Source of the DNA: Prevotella sp. KH2C16 | Lineage (GTDB): Bacteria > Bacteroidota > Bacteroidia > Bacteroidales > Bacteroidaceae | Length of the DNA: 64,000 bases | Assembly: GCF_900113305.1 (NCBI RefSeq) | Contig: NZ_FOOW01000010.1 | Span: 39,627 to 103,626, forward strand | Direction: 5' to 3' | Shown here: piece after piece, positions 33,810-43,123 of the stretch | Numbering within the stretch: position 1 is the stretch's first letter | How the letters are laid out: every line of letters begins with the position of its first letter | Made by a program: the position numbers and the translations under genes | Notes under the pieces: model-generated | Told to the model about the DNA's origin: nothing | The model's input: only the letters and a program-made list of their open reading frames with translations | Database searches by the model: none

Positions 33810-35786
33810 CTATTTCTTGTAATAAACTCGTGTAATTGTGAGTCCGTTACCAGCAAACAGAAGTCCCTGCTGTGCAATGATATCGATATCAGCCTGAGTC
33901 AATACGAAAGAGTCTCCCGTATCGCTTTCCTTATATTCCTTTACATTGTTGGCCTTATCGGTATATATAGCCTGGAATGACGGCAACTCTGTCCACCATG
34001 TGCCCATCAGACGAATCTGGTAATAAGAGCCTGGAGTTGGAGTAAAATCAAATCCAAGGGTATAACCCGGCCTGAGAAGGGAGGCCTTATCAGCAATGGC
34101 CACAGTACCCGTGCCATCCCAGGCGATAGGACCAGCTGAGCCTGTCCACAAATCAATCTCTGGAGCATTCACTATAATCTTACCTCCTACATACCTTGTC
34201 CCGTCAGGACCTACGAAGATGAGATCGTAAGTTCCGGCTGCTACAGTAGCTGGAATCTGGAATGTCATGGCATTATCCCCACGGCTGATAACCTTGGTAA
34301 CCTTGGTCTCTCCGATGAATATCTGCTCTACATTATTGAAGTTTTTACCGTTTACCGTTACATTTTCGCCAAGAACACCCTCTGCTGGCTCTGAAAGAAC
34401 AGGATCGGTAGCAGCAGTAATTGTCAGACCAGAAACAGAAACAGTATTACCGTTCTTCAAGTTAAGTGTACAGCCAGAACCCACGGCAGAAGCCGGAACC
34501 GTTACGCCGATAGCAGTAGCATTGATAATAGCGTCATCGGCCGTAACAGGAGACTCCCCGGGGAATGTTACAGAAACAACGAGATCTAAATCTGTACCTC
34601 TCAGCATGATCTTGTTGCCAGCCATTACGGTTGCAGGAGTAACCCCAGTTACGACAGGCTTAACCAATGTGTAAGCTACTGTAACAGTCTTACCGTTTGC
34701 AAGGGTCAAGGCTATATCACCCTCTTGAGCTGTCCCCGGAACAACAGCAACCACTTTTGTAGCAGCAACAGACTTTAATGTGCCGTCTGCATTAGGGAAT
34801 GCTATACCAGTAACGAGGTCAAGATCCTTGCCACTAATAGTGATCTCCTTGCCATTCTTCACCGGGGCAGGAGCAGCGCTCAGGTCGCCAGGAACTACGG
34901 TTATGATATTCCCGGCAGGAATCTGGACACCCGACTTGGTTGTCAGGGAAACCTCTCCATCTCCCACGGTCTCAGGAAGGTTGAATGCGATGGTAGTAGC
35001 ACTATGCGTTGTGAAATCCTCTGCTTCTATGGTTACATTGTTTGGCAACACAACAGCAGCGATGAGGTTGAGCTGCGTACCAGTAATTGTAATGGTCTGA
35101 CCGGCCTTTGGATCCGTAGGAGTCAACTTAGTAACTGTTGGCAGAGTAATGGTGATTGCATCTTCTGTCTCAAGTTCTGCAGGCTCAACGGCAAGGTCCG
35201 TAAGAATCAACTTTCCAGAAGCTGCTGACTCAGGAATCTTGACCTGAATAGTATAACGGTCATGAGTGACGAACTCTGCTTCCCTCACCGTATCATTACC
35301 CGCGAAGATTACTCCGTGCATGAGGTTCAGATAATCGCCCTTAATGGTAACTACATCGCCTACATTACCTGCAAGGTTACCCTGCTGCCCGATATAGAGA
35401 TCACTCAAAGTGATATCCTCCCGATATGTTATAGGAGTAACTGACTTTATCTGGCCACCCTTAGCTGTAACCAAAGTAACGAGACCCGTATCACACTTCT
35501 CCGCCGGCACTTGAATAGAAATCTGACTATGCTGACCTGAAGTGATAACATTGATAGCTGTGATTGGATCCGCCCCCGGAATATCTATTTCTGTAATCTG
35601 ATCCAGATTAACTCCATAGAAATATAAGGTACCGCCACGCAGAACAGGACAAGGCCCGAAGGAATTCAGGGAGATTTCGTTTCCGTACTGGTCGGTGTTC
35701 AAATCATCTCCGTCACTGCAGGCTGTCAACGATAGCCCCATAAGGGCTACCATCAACAGACCTAATACATTATAATACTTTTTCAT
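33810..35786 (-). CDS. Surface glycan-binding lipoprotein with six IPT/TIG repeats
   Basis: Lipoprotein of 658 residues (Cys23, LTACSDGDDLN; the acidic stretch fits surface export). Six IPT/TIG immunoglobulin-like repeats of about 80-90 residues follow one another, each with a GD-x-V/I-T-I-x-G-x-x-L/F-type core: starts near 42, 128, 218, 305, 383 and 467. A C-terminal domain without repeats (about 550-658) is rich in Trp and Tyr (IRLMGTWWTELPSFQ) and is likely to be the carbohydrate-binding end. The repeats would hold that end away from the membrane, as in known surface glycan-binding proteins of PULs. It is the fourth gene of the leftward operon. Confidence 0.87.
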   Translation of the reverse strand: MKKYYNVLGLLMVALMGLSLTACSDGDDLNTDQYGNEISLNSFGPCPVLRGGTLYFYGVNLDQITEIDIPGADPITAINVITSGQHSQISIQVPAEKCDTGLVTLVTAKGGQIKSVTPITYREDITLSDLYIGQQGNLAGNVGDVVTIKGDYLNLMHGVIFAGNDTVREAEFVTHDRYTIQVKIPESAASGKLILTDLAVEPAELETEDAITITLPTVTKLTPTDPKAGQTITITGTQLNLIAAVVLPNNVTIEAEDFTTHSATTIAFNLPETVGDGEVSLTTKSGVQIPAGNIITVVPGDLSAAPAPVKNGKEITISGKDLDLVTGIAFPNADGTLKSVAATKVVAVVPGTAQEGDIALTLANGKTVTVAYTLVKPVVTGVTPATVMAGNKIMLRGTDLDLVVSVTFPGESPVTADDAIINATAIGVTVPASAVGSGCTLNLKNGNTVSVSGLTITAATDPVLSEPAEGVLGENVTVNGKNFNNVEQIFIGETKVTKVISRGDNAMTFQIPATVAAGTYDLIFVGPDGTRYVGGKIIVNAPEIDLWTGSAGPIAWDGTGTVAIADKASLLRPGYTLGFDFTPTPGSYYQIRLMGTWWTELPSFQAIYTDKANNVKEYKESDTGDSFVLTQADIDIIAQQGLLFAGNGLTITRVYYKK

Positions 35787-35806
35787 ATTGGATTTCAGTT
35801 TAAGAC

Positions 35807-37186
35807 TTATTTGTTAGGAACCACACGGATGTTATCAATCTGTACTACTGGATGACAGTCCGCACCTTCTGGGAGGACAGTCTTGTCATCATAATTACCT
35901 CTAACCATGAAAATGTTCAGACTTGCAAAATCAGAAGGCTTAGTGAAGGTGGTTTTTTTCAAGTCATTACCATCCCAGTCGAGCGTAAAGCTACTCAATG
36001 GAATTGTAACTGTTACCCACTTATCGCCAGTATCATAAGAGCCAGAGGCCTTAAATGGCATGTAAATCGCCCTACCTATCTTACCCTGCTCATGGAACCA
36101 AGTATTGTTAGCACCACCCAGAGTCGCTCCATATATATCCTTCACACCCGCATTGCCCTGGGAAATCACTTCTGGACCGCCGAAGATTATCTGCATAGGA
36201 CCTGACTGCCAAGGGTTGCTTGAAGGAACACGCATCTCGAACTTCAGGCTCATGTTATTCCAGTCAGTAAAGTCTGCCACATCATTTAGACGAGGGCGAC
36301 CGGCATAAGTCTCCGGGTCAGCCCAGTTGCCAGCCCAATACTCGAATGAGAAATCTCCATCGTTCCAACCGCCATCGGCACCCATTGAAGCTGCAGGGCC
36401 ACCCAGCATCATGTAATTGCCACTCAATGATGTATCATCGCTCTGAATGGGACGACTGTGCCACCCGTTGTTGCCAAGAACATCCGATCCTCCAGGATAA
36501 GGATTGTCGAAGTCAAACAGCATACCGCGATCATCCATATACTCAAAAGATCCTTTAGTGGTTCCATAAATAGTAGTAACGGAAATCTCCTCGTGCTGAG
36601 GCATGTCAGCAGGCATTCTGAAAGTGATAGCTGTCTTTGTGATACTTATTATATTCTCACGAGGAACAGTATAGTTCTTGCCCACATTGATTGTCAATGG
36701 GGAATTTTCGTAATCCAGGAAGTAGTCTCCGGTAATGGTTACCTCTTCGTCGGCAGCTGCCCACTCGTTACTCAATGAGACCACCGAAGGTCCCGGGATG
36801 GTTACAGAGAAGTCATAAGGAATGGTATCCTTATCAGCTGTAATCATATACATTTTGTTTGTTACATTAGAAGGGATGGTTTTTGGAACTGTAACTATCA
36901 AAGTATGGTCTGTGATATAGCTGGTATTCAGCACGGCCTTCTGGTCATTGAAATAAAGCTCCATTATACTTCTAAGGTTATCGCCCACCAAACAAATCAT
37001 CTGCTCCATCGAGGCAGAGACAAGGAGCGAATCCTTGCTTGCCACAGCAGCCGGACGAATATAGTAAACCGTGGGATGTCCGCCAGTCGATTCATATTTA
37101 TCAGGCTCATCTTCACAAGAAGTGAACATGGTGCCGACAGCTGCCAAAGCCAGCATGAAAGCCCATTTAATATTCTTAGTTTTCAT
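35807..37186 (-). CDS. Surface glycan-binding lipoprotein (SGBP-B type)
   Basis: Lipoprotein of 459 residues (Cys24, MFTSCEDEPDK, acidic surface-export signal). Two TIG-like beta domains form the N-terminal half (about 40-125 and 125-215; EEVTITGDYFLD). The C-terminal half (about 220-459) looks like a large beta-sandwich binding domain with many Trp: NNGWHSRPIQ, FSFEYWAGNWADPETY, SSNPWQSGPMQI and WVTVTIPLSSFTLDW. This arrangement fits the SGBP-B/xyloglucan-binding-domain class. It probably holds mannan or xyloglucan chains at the surface for the SusC/SusD pair encoded just upstream (21 bp). Confidence 0.87.
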   Translation of the reverse strand: MKTKNIKWAFMLALAAVGTMFTSCEDEPDKYESTGGHPTVYYIRPAAVASKDSLLVSASMEQMICLVGDNLRSIMELYFNDQKAVLNTSYITDHTLIVTVPKTIPSNVTNKMYMITADKDTIPYDFSVTIPGPSVVSLSNEWAAADEEVTITGDYFLDYENSPLTINVGKNYTVPRENIISITKTAITFRMPADMPQHEEISVTTIYGTTKGSFEYMDDRGMLFDFDNPYPGGSDVLGNNGWHSRPIQSDDTSLSGNYMMLGGPAASMGADGGWNDGDFSFEYWAGNWADPETYAGRPRLNDVADFTDWNNMSLKFEMRVPSSNPWQSGPMQIIFGGPEVISQGNAGVKDIYGATLGGANNTWFHEQGKIGRAIYMPFKASGSYDTGDKWVTVTIPLSSFTLDWDGNDLKKTTFTKPSDFASLNIFMVRGNYDDKTVLPEGADCHPVVQIDNIRVVPNK

Positions 37187-37207
37187 AATTATATGTTCTA
37201 TGTTTGA

Positions 37208-38959
37208 TTAATAGCTATACTCTGTACGCACATCAACATGGATAGGCTTTGCGTTAGAACCGAGGTTCGGATTCAGTGCCACATCATTCGTGGGGAATGG
37301 TAACTGGAAAGTATTCTCGTTCACATTAGGAGGAGCAGTAGCTGCATCGTACTGCATTTCGCCATCAGCCTCATTGTAGGACCATACGCCAGACTCATAA
37401 TACCTCTTGTAAACGGCACTGCATCCCCAGAGTGCATTACGCTTCTGAGCCTTGATTTCAGAGATACAGGAATTTACATCGTAGTAAGCACGGCGGACGA
37501 AATCATACCAACGGTCGCCTTCACCGGCAAACTCCAGACGGCGCTCTTTCCATACATCATCAAAGGTGAGCGACTTCATCTCCGGATCACCAGATACGGC
37601 ACGCTGATGGACGGCATTAAAGCTCTTCAAGGCGTCAGCGTTAGAAGTCGTCCCTCCGTCAATCAGGACATGAGCCTCGGCGTTTACGAGGTAGACATCA
37701 GAAAGGCGGAGGATATGAGTAGCCAGGCTACTTGCCATTCTTGCCGCAGAAGAGCCCATCTCTGCTTCATGGTCGGCTGCATCACCATAGAGGTTCTTTA
37801 CATTGTTTCCGCCGCAAGGCCCCTGGCATTCACCAGTAGCCGAGACATTATAAGTCTTGTCATACCAGAACTGGAGATAACTGAATCCCTTCTTGCCATC
37901 GCTCATCGTATGATCCCTCCAGAAGTAAGGATAGGTGTCGCCGGCCATCATGACAGTAGCCTTACGACGAACATCCTTGTCTATACGGGTAGCAGGATTG
38001 TCCATGGGAGAAACACCGAAGGCTTCTATCAAATCGAGCGAAGGGCCGCCCCAGCCTCCCCATACATCACCGTACTCGTCAAATCCTTCCGGTGCAAGGT
38101 CGCTCTGCAAGGTGTTCTGCGAAGTCCACTGAGCACTTACGGCCCAGCGCCAGGCAATCAGACTCTCATCGCTCGCATTGTTGCTGCCGCGGAAGATATC
38201 CTCGTAGTTAGGCATGAGCACGCGGCCAGAGTTCTCTATCACATCCTTGGAATACTCTGCGGCCTTCTGCAGGTCTTCTTTGTTAAGGGTGCCGGTTACA
38301 CCCGCCTTTGTCAGGTAAGCCTTTGAAAGCAGACCTTCGGCGCAATAGTAATCGATACGCCCCTCCGTGCTCTTTGTCTTAGGAAGCAATTCCATCGCCT
38401 CTTCAAGAGTCATGATGATATATTCATATACATCAGCCTTCTCAACTTTAGGCATGTCGTTATATTTACCAGAAGCCAGCGTCTCTGAGCTGTTGTGCAC
38501 GATAGGCACATCGCCGAAGGTGCGGACGAGGTAGAAATAAGCCATGGCCTTCCAGGCCAGGCATTCACCCATGCATTGTCTTTTCACATTTTCAGAAGCC
38601 GTGGCACCCTGCAACGACTGATATACGGTGTTGGCATGGCCAATGACAGCCCAAAGAGAATATGCCATGTTCACCAAGTCAACATCAGAACCGTTCACAG
38701 AGAAATTCAGGTAAGGGCTGGCCCCCCAGTACATATTGCCCGACATCACTTCACCCACCTTGATAAAACCACGCTGGAAATCATACCAAGGGGAGTTATA
38801 CAGGTAGTTCACGCCTGACTTACATGCCTCGTCCGACTGGTAGAAGTTGTCGGCATTATAGTTGTCGTCCACGGGACGGTCCAGGAAATCCTCACAAGAA
38901 GTGAATCCCAACCCCATGAATAACATAGCCGCAACTATTTTGATATATTTAGCTTTCAT
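37208..38959 (-). CDS. SusD-family glycan-binding lipoprotein of the mannan PUL
   Basis: SusD/RagB lipoprotein of 583 residues with Cys22 (GFTSCEDFLDRP) and the usual helical TPR core: NADNFYQSDEACKSGVNYLY, CLAWKAMAYFYLVRTFGDVP, ILRLSDVYLVNAEAHVLI, and VWKERRLEFAGEGDRWYDFVRRA near the C-terminus. It forms the lid of the SusC transporter encoded 21 bp upstream. It has about 70 residues more than the SusD of the first PUL, including a Gly/Trp-rich loop (EYGDVWGGWGGPSLDLIEAF) that may shape the binding site. Confidence 0.94.
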   Translation of the reverse strand: MKAKYIKIVAAMLFMGLGFTSCEDFLDRPVDDNYNADNFYQSDEACKSGVNYLYNSPWYDFQRGFIKVGEVMSGNMYWGASPYLNFSVNGSDVDLVNMAYSLWAVIGHANTVYQSLQGATASENVKRQCMGECLAWKAMAYFYLVRTFGDVPIVHNSSETLASGKYNDMPKVEKADVYEYIIMTLEEAMELLPKTKSTEGRIDYYCAEGLLSKAYLTKAGVTGTLNKEDLQKAAEYSKDVIENSGRVLMPNYEDIFRGSNNASDESLIAWRWAVSAQWTSQNTLQSDLAPEGFDEYGDVWGGWGGPSLDLIEAFGVSPMDNPATRIDKDVRRKATVMMAGDTYPYFWRDHTMSDGKKGFSYLQFWYDKTYNVSATGECQGPCGGNNVKNLYGDAADHEAEMGSSAARMASSLATHILRLSDVYLVNAEAHVLIDGGTTSNADALKSFNAVHQRAVSGDPEMKSLTFDDVWKERRLEFAGEGDRWYDFVRRAYYDVNSCISEIKAQKRNALWGCSAVYKRYYESGVWSYNEADGEMQYDAATAPPNVNENTFQLPFPTNDVALNPNLGSNAKPIHVDVRTEYSY

Positions 38960-38980
38960 TTCTTTATTCTGTTTAAGTTG

Positions 38981-41900
38981 TTAGAACGACAGGTTTACAT
39001 TGAATGTTACACTTGTCGGCAATGGATAACGACCATTATCGAGGTTATATACACTGCCACTCGAACTTGCCGTAGACAGACCGATTTCAGGGTCATAACC
39101 GTCATAGCCCGTGATGGTGAAGAGGTTGGTGGCATTTAGACTCAGGCGAAGATTCGTCAAGCCGATCTTCTGGATAAGCTTCTTGTCGAAGGTGTACCCG
39201 AGAGTAATGCTCTTCAAGCGAAGATAGGAAGCACTCTCAATATAACGACTGCTGATAGCATCATTATCATTCGGGTCGTTGAGAGAAGCGCGGGGCAAAA
39301 CGGCATCGGGATTGGCAACTACCACATTGGCAATATTGTCATACCAGTTTCCTGTGAGGTTGCCGTCTTTGGCCGTAAGGCGAGCGCGCTTGTCAACCTC
39401 GCTCAGCTGATTCTGCCACATGGAGTTCATGTGAGTGATGTTTTTCTTCAGGTAATTGAACACCTTGCCGCCGGCAGAACCCTGCAAGAAGATGTTGAGA
39501 TCGAAGTTCTTGTAACGGAAGGTATTGTTGATGCCGAAGAAGAGTTTTGGCATCGGATCGCCCAAGTCGGTCTTATCGTTGTCGTCGATAACGCCATCCT
39601 TGTTTACATCCCTGAACTTCAGGTCGCCCACATAAGTGGTGTTGGTTCGGCTATATCTCGTGGGATCCGTATTCCACGACTTTGTGCCGTCTGCATTTAC
39701 AACGATAGGGTTAGCCTGCTGGCGAGTATCTACCGGTGAGTTCAGGATGTCCTCAAAGCTTTGGTAAACGCCCACCACCTCATAGCCATAGTAGTGATAG
39801 AGAGACATTCCGGGAACGGTACGGGATACAGGATCCGACCACTGGCCATAACCCAGAAGAGCCGCACTGCCGCTCAGACTCTTCAGCTCATTCTTGTTTA
39901 CCGAGAAGTTTACATTGGCTGTCCAGTCGAAGTCCTTTGTATAGACAGGCTTCGCATCGATGGTAACCTCAATACCGGAGTTCAGGATGTCGCCATAGTT
40001 ACCATAAGGCGCAGCAAGGGCAGACGATCCATTTCCACTCGTACCCATGATAGAAGGCAGGTTGAGCATCATCAACATGTTCTTTGACTCCTTGCGATAC
40101 CAATCGGCGGTGATGTTCAGACGATTGTTAAGGAAACCGAGGTCCAGGCCCACATTGAACTGTTCCTGTGTTTCCCACTGGATATCAAGGTTCTTCAAGT
40201 TGGCCGGACGATAACTTGTACCAAGTCCGCTACCCATTACAGACATTCTGGAACCCCAGAGGTATCCACCGATGTTGGAGTTTCCCGTCTGTCCCCATCC
40301 AAGCCGCAGCTTGCCATTACTCAGCCATTTGCCGGCAAAGTCTTGAATGAACTTCTCGTTGGAGAAGCGCCATGCAAGGGCAATCGAATGGAAAGGAGCC
40401 CAACGCTTGTTGGGACCGAAATTGGAGCTGCCGTCATAACGGAAGGTATAAGTTGCCAGATAACGGTCATCGTAGTTATAGGTCTCGCGAGTGAAGAAAG
40501 ACGCCATGGAGCTGCTTCCCCATCCGTTGGAAATCATAGGGTCGCCGGTTCCCAGTGAGGGGTTGTGGACGATATTGCTTGGCAGCCCCGTACCCGTGGT
40601 CGACATGTAGTCATACTTAGACTCCCAAGCCTCCTGACCCAGCATGGCAGAAACGCTGTGCTTGCCAAACTGGTTAGCATAAGTTACATAGTTGTTGAGC
40701 GACCAATAGGATCCGCTGTTCTTCTGAATACGGCTCTGGTTCTTATCCCTGTTCCAAGTACCCAAGTGAATCACGGGAACGAAGGTGTCGCCCTTTGAAG
40801 AGTTGATGTCAAAACCATACTGGATATGCCAGGTGATATGCTTGATAGGAGTAACATCTGCATAGACAGAGCCGTTCAGGCCCTGACGATCCAGCAGGAT
40901 ATCCTGTTCAAGAGCCATGGCTATCGGGTTCGGATTGATGAATCCCTCCTTGGAAACACTTGAATAGCCACCGTCGATATTATAGATCTGAATGTCAGGA
41001 GGAGTATTCAGGGAATAGTTGATCAAGCCCTCATCGCTGTCAGCCAGCTTCAGACTCTCGTGCGTCTTGCTGAAGCTGAGGTTTACACCAAGCTTCAACC
41101 ACTTCTTGAGTTGGGCGTCAAGGTTCGTACGGAAGCCAAGGCGCTTGAAGTTGCTTCCTATGATCGTACCGTCCTGCTTGTCGTAGTTGCCGGAGACATA
41201 GTACTTTACCTTGTCTGTACCACCCTCTGCACTCAGCTGATGCTTTGTGGAAAGAGCCGTCTGGAAGATGGCGTCCTGCCAGTTGGTACCTATACCCAGG
41301 ATAGACGGATCGCTGTAAGCAGGATCTGCCTGAGAAGCCGCAATCTCTCCCTGGGCCACGATGTCATTATAATACTCGGCAAAGCCACGGAGGTTGAGGA
41401 TGTCCAAACGACGATTCTGACGGGAAGCCGTAACCGAACCGTTATAGGTGAACTTTGCCTCGCCAGCCTTACCGCGCTTGGTCGTAATCAGCACCACGCC
41501 GTTAGCACCCTGTGCTCCATAGATGGCGGTGGCCGAGGCATCCTTCAACACTTCCATGCTCACGATGTCCTGAGGGCTCAGCAATGACAGAGGGGAGACG
41601 GCCGAGTGGGTACCATTACCCAGCGCATCGCCGAGTCCGAGACTTGCTCCGCTGTTGCCGCCGCCCTGCCAGATCACGCCGTCCACGACATAAAGGGGAT
41701 CCGTACCTGCATTCACCGTGGCAATGCCACGCACATTCACAGAGATGGCGGAACCCGGCTGACCGGATGTGCGCAATGACTGGATACCGGCCACGCGACC
41801 CTGAAGGGCGTCGTCGACATTGGTAACCGGCGCAGACTTCAAGGTGCTCTCGTCCAAGGAGGTTGAAGCACCGGCAAGGTCGCTCTTCTTCATCGCCCCA

Positions 41901-42274
41901 TAACCTACGACAACCACCTCATCGAGGTTGTTGTTGTCCTCCACGAGAGTAACATTATACCTGGACTGGGCTCCCACCTTAAACTCCTTGTTGACATAAC
42001 CGACATAGGATATCTGAAGCGTTGAGCCCTGAGGGGCATTGATTGAGTAGTTACCGTCAATGTCTGTAACCGTCGCAACCTGACTACCCTTCACACGAAC
42101 CGTGGCACCGATGATGGGACCCTGAGCGTCCGATACGGTACCTGTTACTTTCTTAGTTTGCTGCTGGACAGCCCTGCCGGTTTCATTCACGGCGTGAGCC
42201 TTGGGAGCATAGCCCACGAGCAGGCATGAGCACAGCCCTGCAAGCACCACTAATCTTTGCTTTTTTAGATTCAT
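38981..42274 (-). CDS. SusC-family TonB-dependent importer of the mannan PUL
   Basis: TonB-dependent outer-membrane transporter of 1097 residues. I start at 42274 (MNLKKQRLVVLAGLCSCLLVG), which gives a normal signal peptide; eight more codons upstream are open. A carboxypeptidase-regulatory-like domain (KKVTGTVSDAQGPIIGATV, about 45-120) is followed by DEVVVVGYGAMKKSDLAG, a plug domain (DPLYVVDGVIWQGG, MEVLKDASATAIYGAQG), and the barrel ending in FNVNLSF. It is the first gene of the long leftward operon and imports the oligosaccharides made at the surface by the mannanases. Confidence 0.95.
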   Translation of the reverse strand: MNLKKQRLVVLAGLCSCLLVGYAPKAHAVNETGRAVQQQTKKVTGTVSDAQGPIIGATVRVKGSQVATVTDIDGNYSINAPQGSTLQISYVGYVNKEFKVGAQSRYNVTLVEDNNNLDEVVVVGYGAMKKSDLAGASTSLDESTLKSAPVTNVDDALQGRVAGIQSLRTSGQPGSAISVNVRGIATVNAGTDPLYVVDGVIWQGGGNSGASLGLGDALGNGTHSAVSPLSLLSPQDIVSMEVLKDASATAIYGAQGANGVVLITTKRGKAGEAKFTYNGSVTASRQNRRLDILNLRGFAEYYNDIVAQGEIAASQADPAYSDPSILGIGTNWQDAIFQTALSTKHQLSAEGGTDKVKYYVSGNYDKQDGTIIGSNFKRLGFRTNLDAQLKKWLKLGVNLSFSKTHESLKLADSDEGLINYSLNTPPDIQIYNIDGGYSSVSKEGFINPNPIAMALEQDILLDRQGLNGSVYADVTPIKHITWHIQYGFDINSSKGDTFVPVIHLGTWNRDKNQSRIQKNSGSYWSLNNYVTYANQFGKHSVSAMLGQEAWESKYDYMSTTGTGLPSNIVHNPSLGTGDPMISNGWGSSSMASFFTRETYNYDDRYLATYTFRYDGSSNFGPNKRWAPFHSIALAWRFSNEKFIQDFAGKWLSNGKLRLGWGQTGNSNIGGYLWGSRMSVMGSGLGTSYRPANLKNLDIQWETQEQFNVGLDLGFLNNRLNITADWYRKESKNMLMMLNLPSIMGTSGNGSSALAAPYGNYGDILNSGIEVTIDAKPVYTKDFDWTANVNFSVNKNELKSLSGSAALLGYGQWSDPVSRTVPGMSLYHYYGYEVVGVYQSFEDILNSPVDTRQQANPIVVNADGTKSWNTDPTRYSRTNTTYVGDLKFRDVNKDGVIDDNDKTDLGDPMPKLFFGINNTFRYKNFDLNIFLQGSAGGKVFNYLKKNITHMNSMWQNQLSEVDKRARLTAKDGNLTGNWYDNIANVVVANPDAVLPRASLNDPNDNDAISSRYIESASYLRLKSITLGYTFDKKLIQKIGLTNLRLSLNATNLFTITGYDGYDPEIGLSTASSSGSVYNLDNGRYPLPTSVTFNVNLSF

Positions 42275-42356
42275 AGAAATATGTTTAGATATATACATTA
42301 TTTATTTATCAGTAGATTCCTTATTAGGTTTTGCCTGGAAGATATAAACTTCGCTG

Positions 42357-42364
42357 CAAATATA
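42357..42364 (-). promoter_or_regulatory. -7 element of the leftward PUL operon
   Basis: The complement of 42357-42364 reads TATATTTG followed by C, a good Bacteroidetes -7 box about 83 bp before the susC ATG. No convincing -33 TTG is at the expected distance, which would fit a promoter needing an activator. Confidence 0.5.
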
Positions 42365-42736
42365 TACAATTATTTTCAAAACATTATAATACTTTTTTAC
42401 CTAAAAGTTACATTATTTTGCAAAAGATATAAAACGCATGATTCTATATTATCTTGCCTTATCTTGCTTGACTTGTATCAACTTAAAGGAAAAACCAGTA
42501 CATTTAAGGAGGGATAAGGGGGAAAAGAGAGAATTCTCTTGCACTATTCCGCACTCCGTGCTACATGACAGAAAAAAATACGAGAAATCGTACCAAAAGA
42601 ACATGGAAAGGTGCAAAAACAAGCCCTTCCATGAAACCGAGGAGGCATTCGGACTGAAAACGGCTCTTTTTTGAAGGATTTCACAACCATCTGATTATCA
42701 GAAAGAAAAAGAACAAAACAAATTACCAAGAAGCAA
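42365..42736. other. A/T-rich intergenic stretch between the divergent PUL operons
   Basis: No gene is supported: the short frames here have no ribosome site or recognisable protein character. It is the obvious place for activator binding sites shared by both operons, but I could not pick out a repeated operator in it. Confidence 0.5.
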
Positions 42737-42848
42737 AAAGCAGCACTTTTTCCGAGTAAAAAGCGGCTGAAAGGCCTGCCCAAAGACGGCTAAGAGCAGA
42801 GTAAAAGACGGCCAAGAGCAGAGTAAAAGGCCACCAAAAGCGGTGCTG
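42737..42848. repeat. Degenerate 22-nt direct repeats upstream of the GH27 operon
   Basis: Two neighbouring 22-nt units start at 42782 and 42804 and differ at one base (each AAAGACGG, then C, then T or C, then AAGAGCAGAGTA). Weaker units begin at 42760 and 42826, also 22 nt apart, and one at 42737 (23 nt). All start AAAG followed by a C/G-rich part. Confidence 0.6.
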
Positions 42849-43073
42849 TTTGCCGCCTTTTACCGTTTCAGAAGCGGTTTCAGGTGATTCCAGAGGCATC
42901 AGGACACCCTCACGCCGGCTATTTCGAGAACTTCTGACACTATTTCCCCCACCTGGAAAAACATCCAAAATCATACGAAAAGGACAGGATAAGAAAAGCG
43001 CAGGAATATCAAAAAAAGCATCAAAGTGCCACTTTTTATCAAAATAATATTATGTGCTTTAGGAAATATACTT

Positions 43074-43081
43074 TATCTTTG
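43074..43081 (+). promoter_or_regulatory. -7 element of the rightward PUL operon
   Basis: TATCTTTG followed by C, 42 bp before the GH27 ATG at 43124, matches the Bacteroidetes -7 consensus. The -33 region (about 43050-43058, ATGTGCTTT) is weak, so an activator such as the AraC protein of the same operon may be needed. Confidence 0.6.
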
Positions 43082-43123
43082 CACCAAGATAAAAAGATTA
43101 AAACCGAGCAAAAAACCTAAAAA

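Noticed and set aside
42438..43047. Small genes in the gap between the two PUL operons
   Set aside because: The short frames are Lys/Ser-rich or repeat-derived, have no ribosome sites, and overlap the direct repeats.
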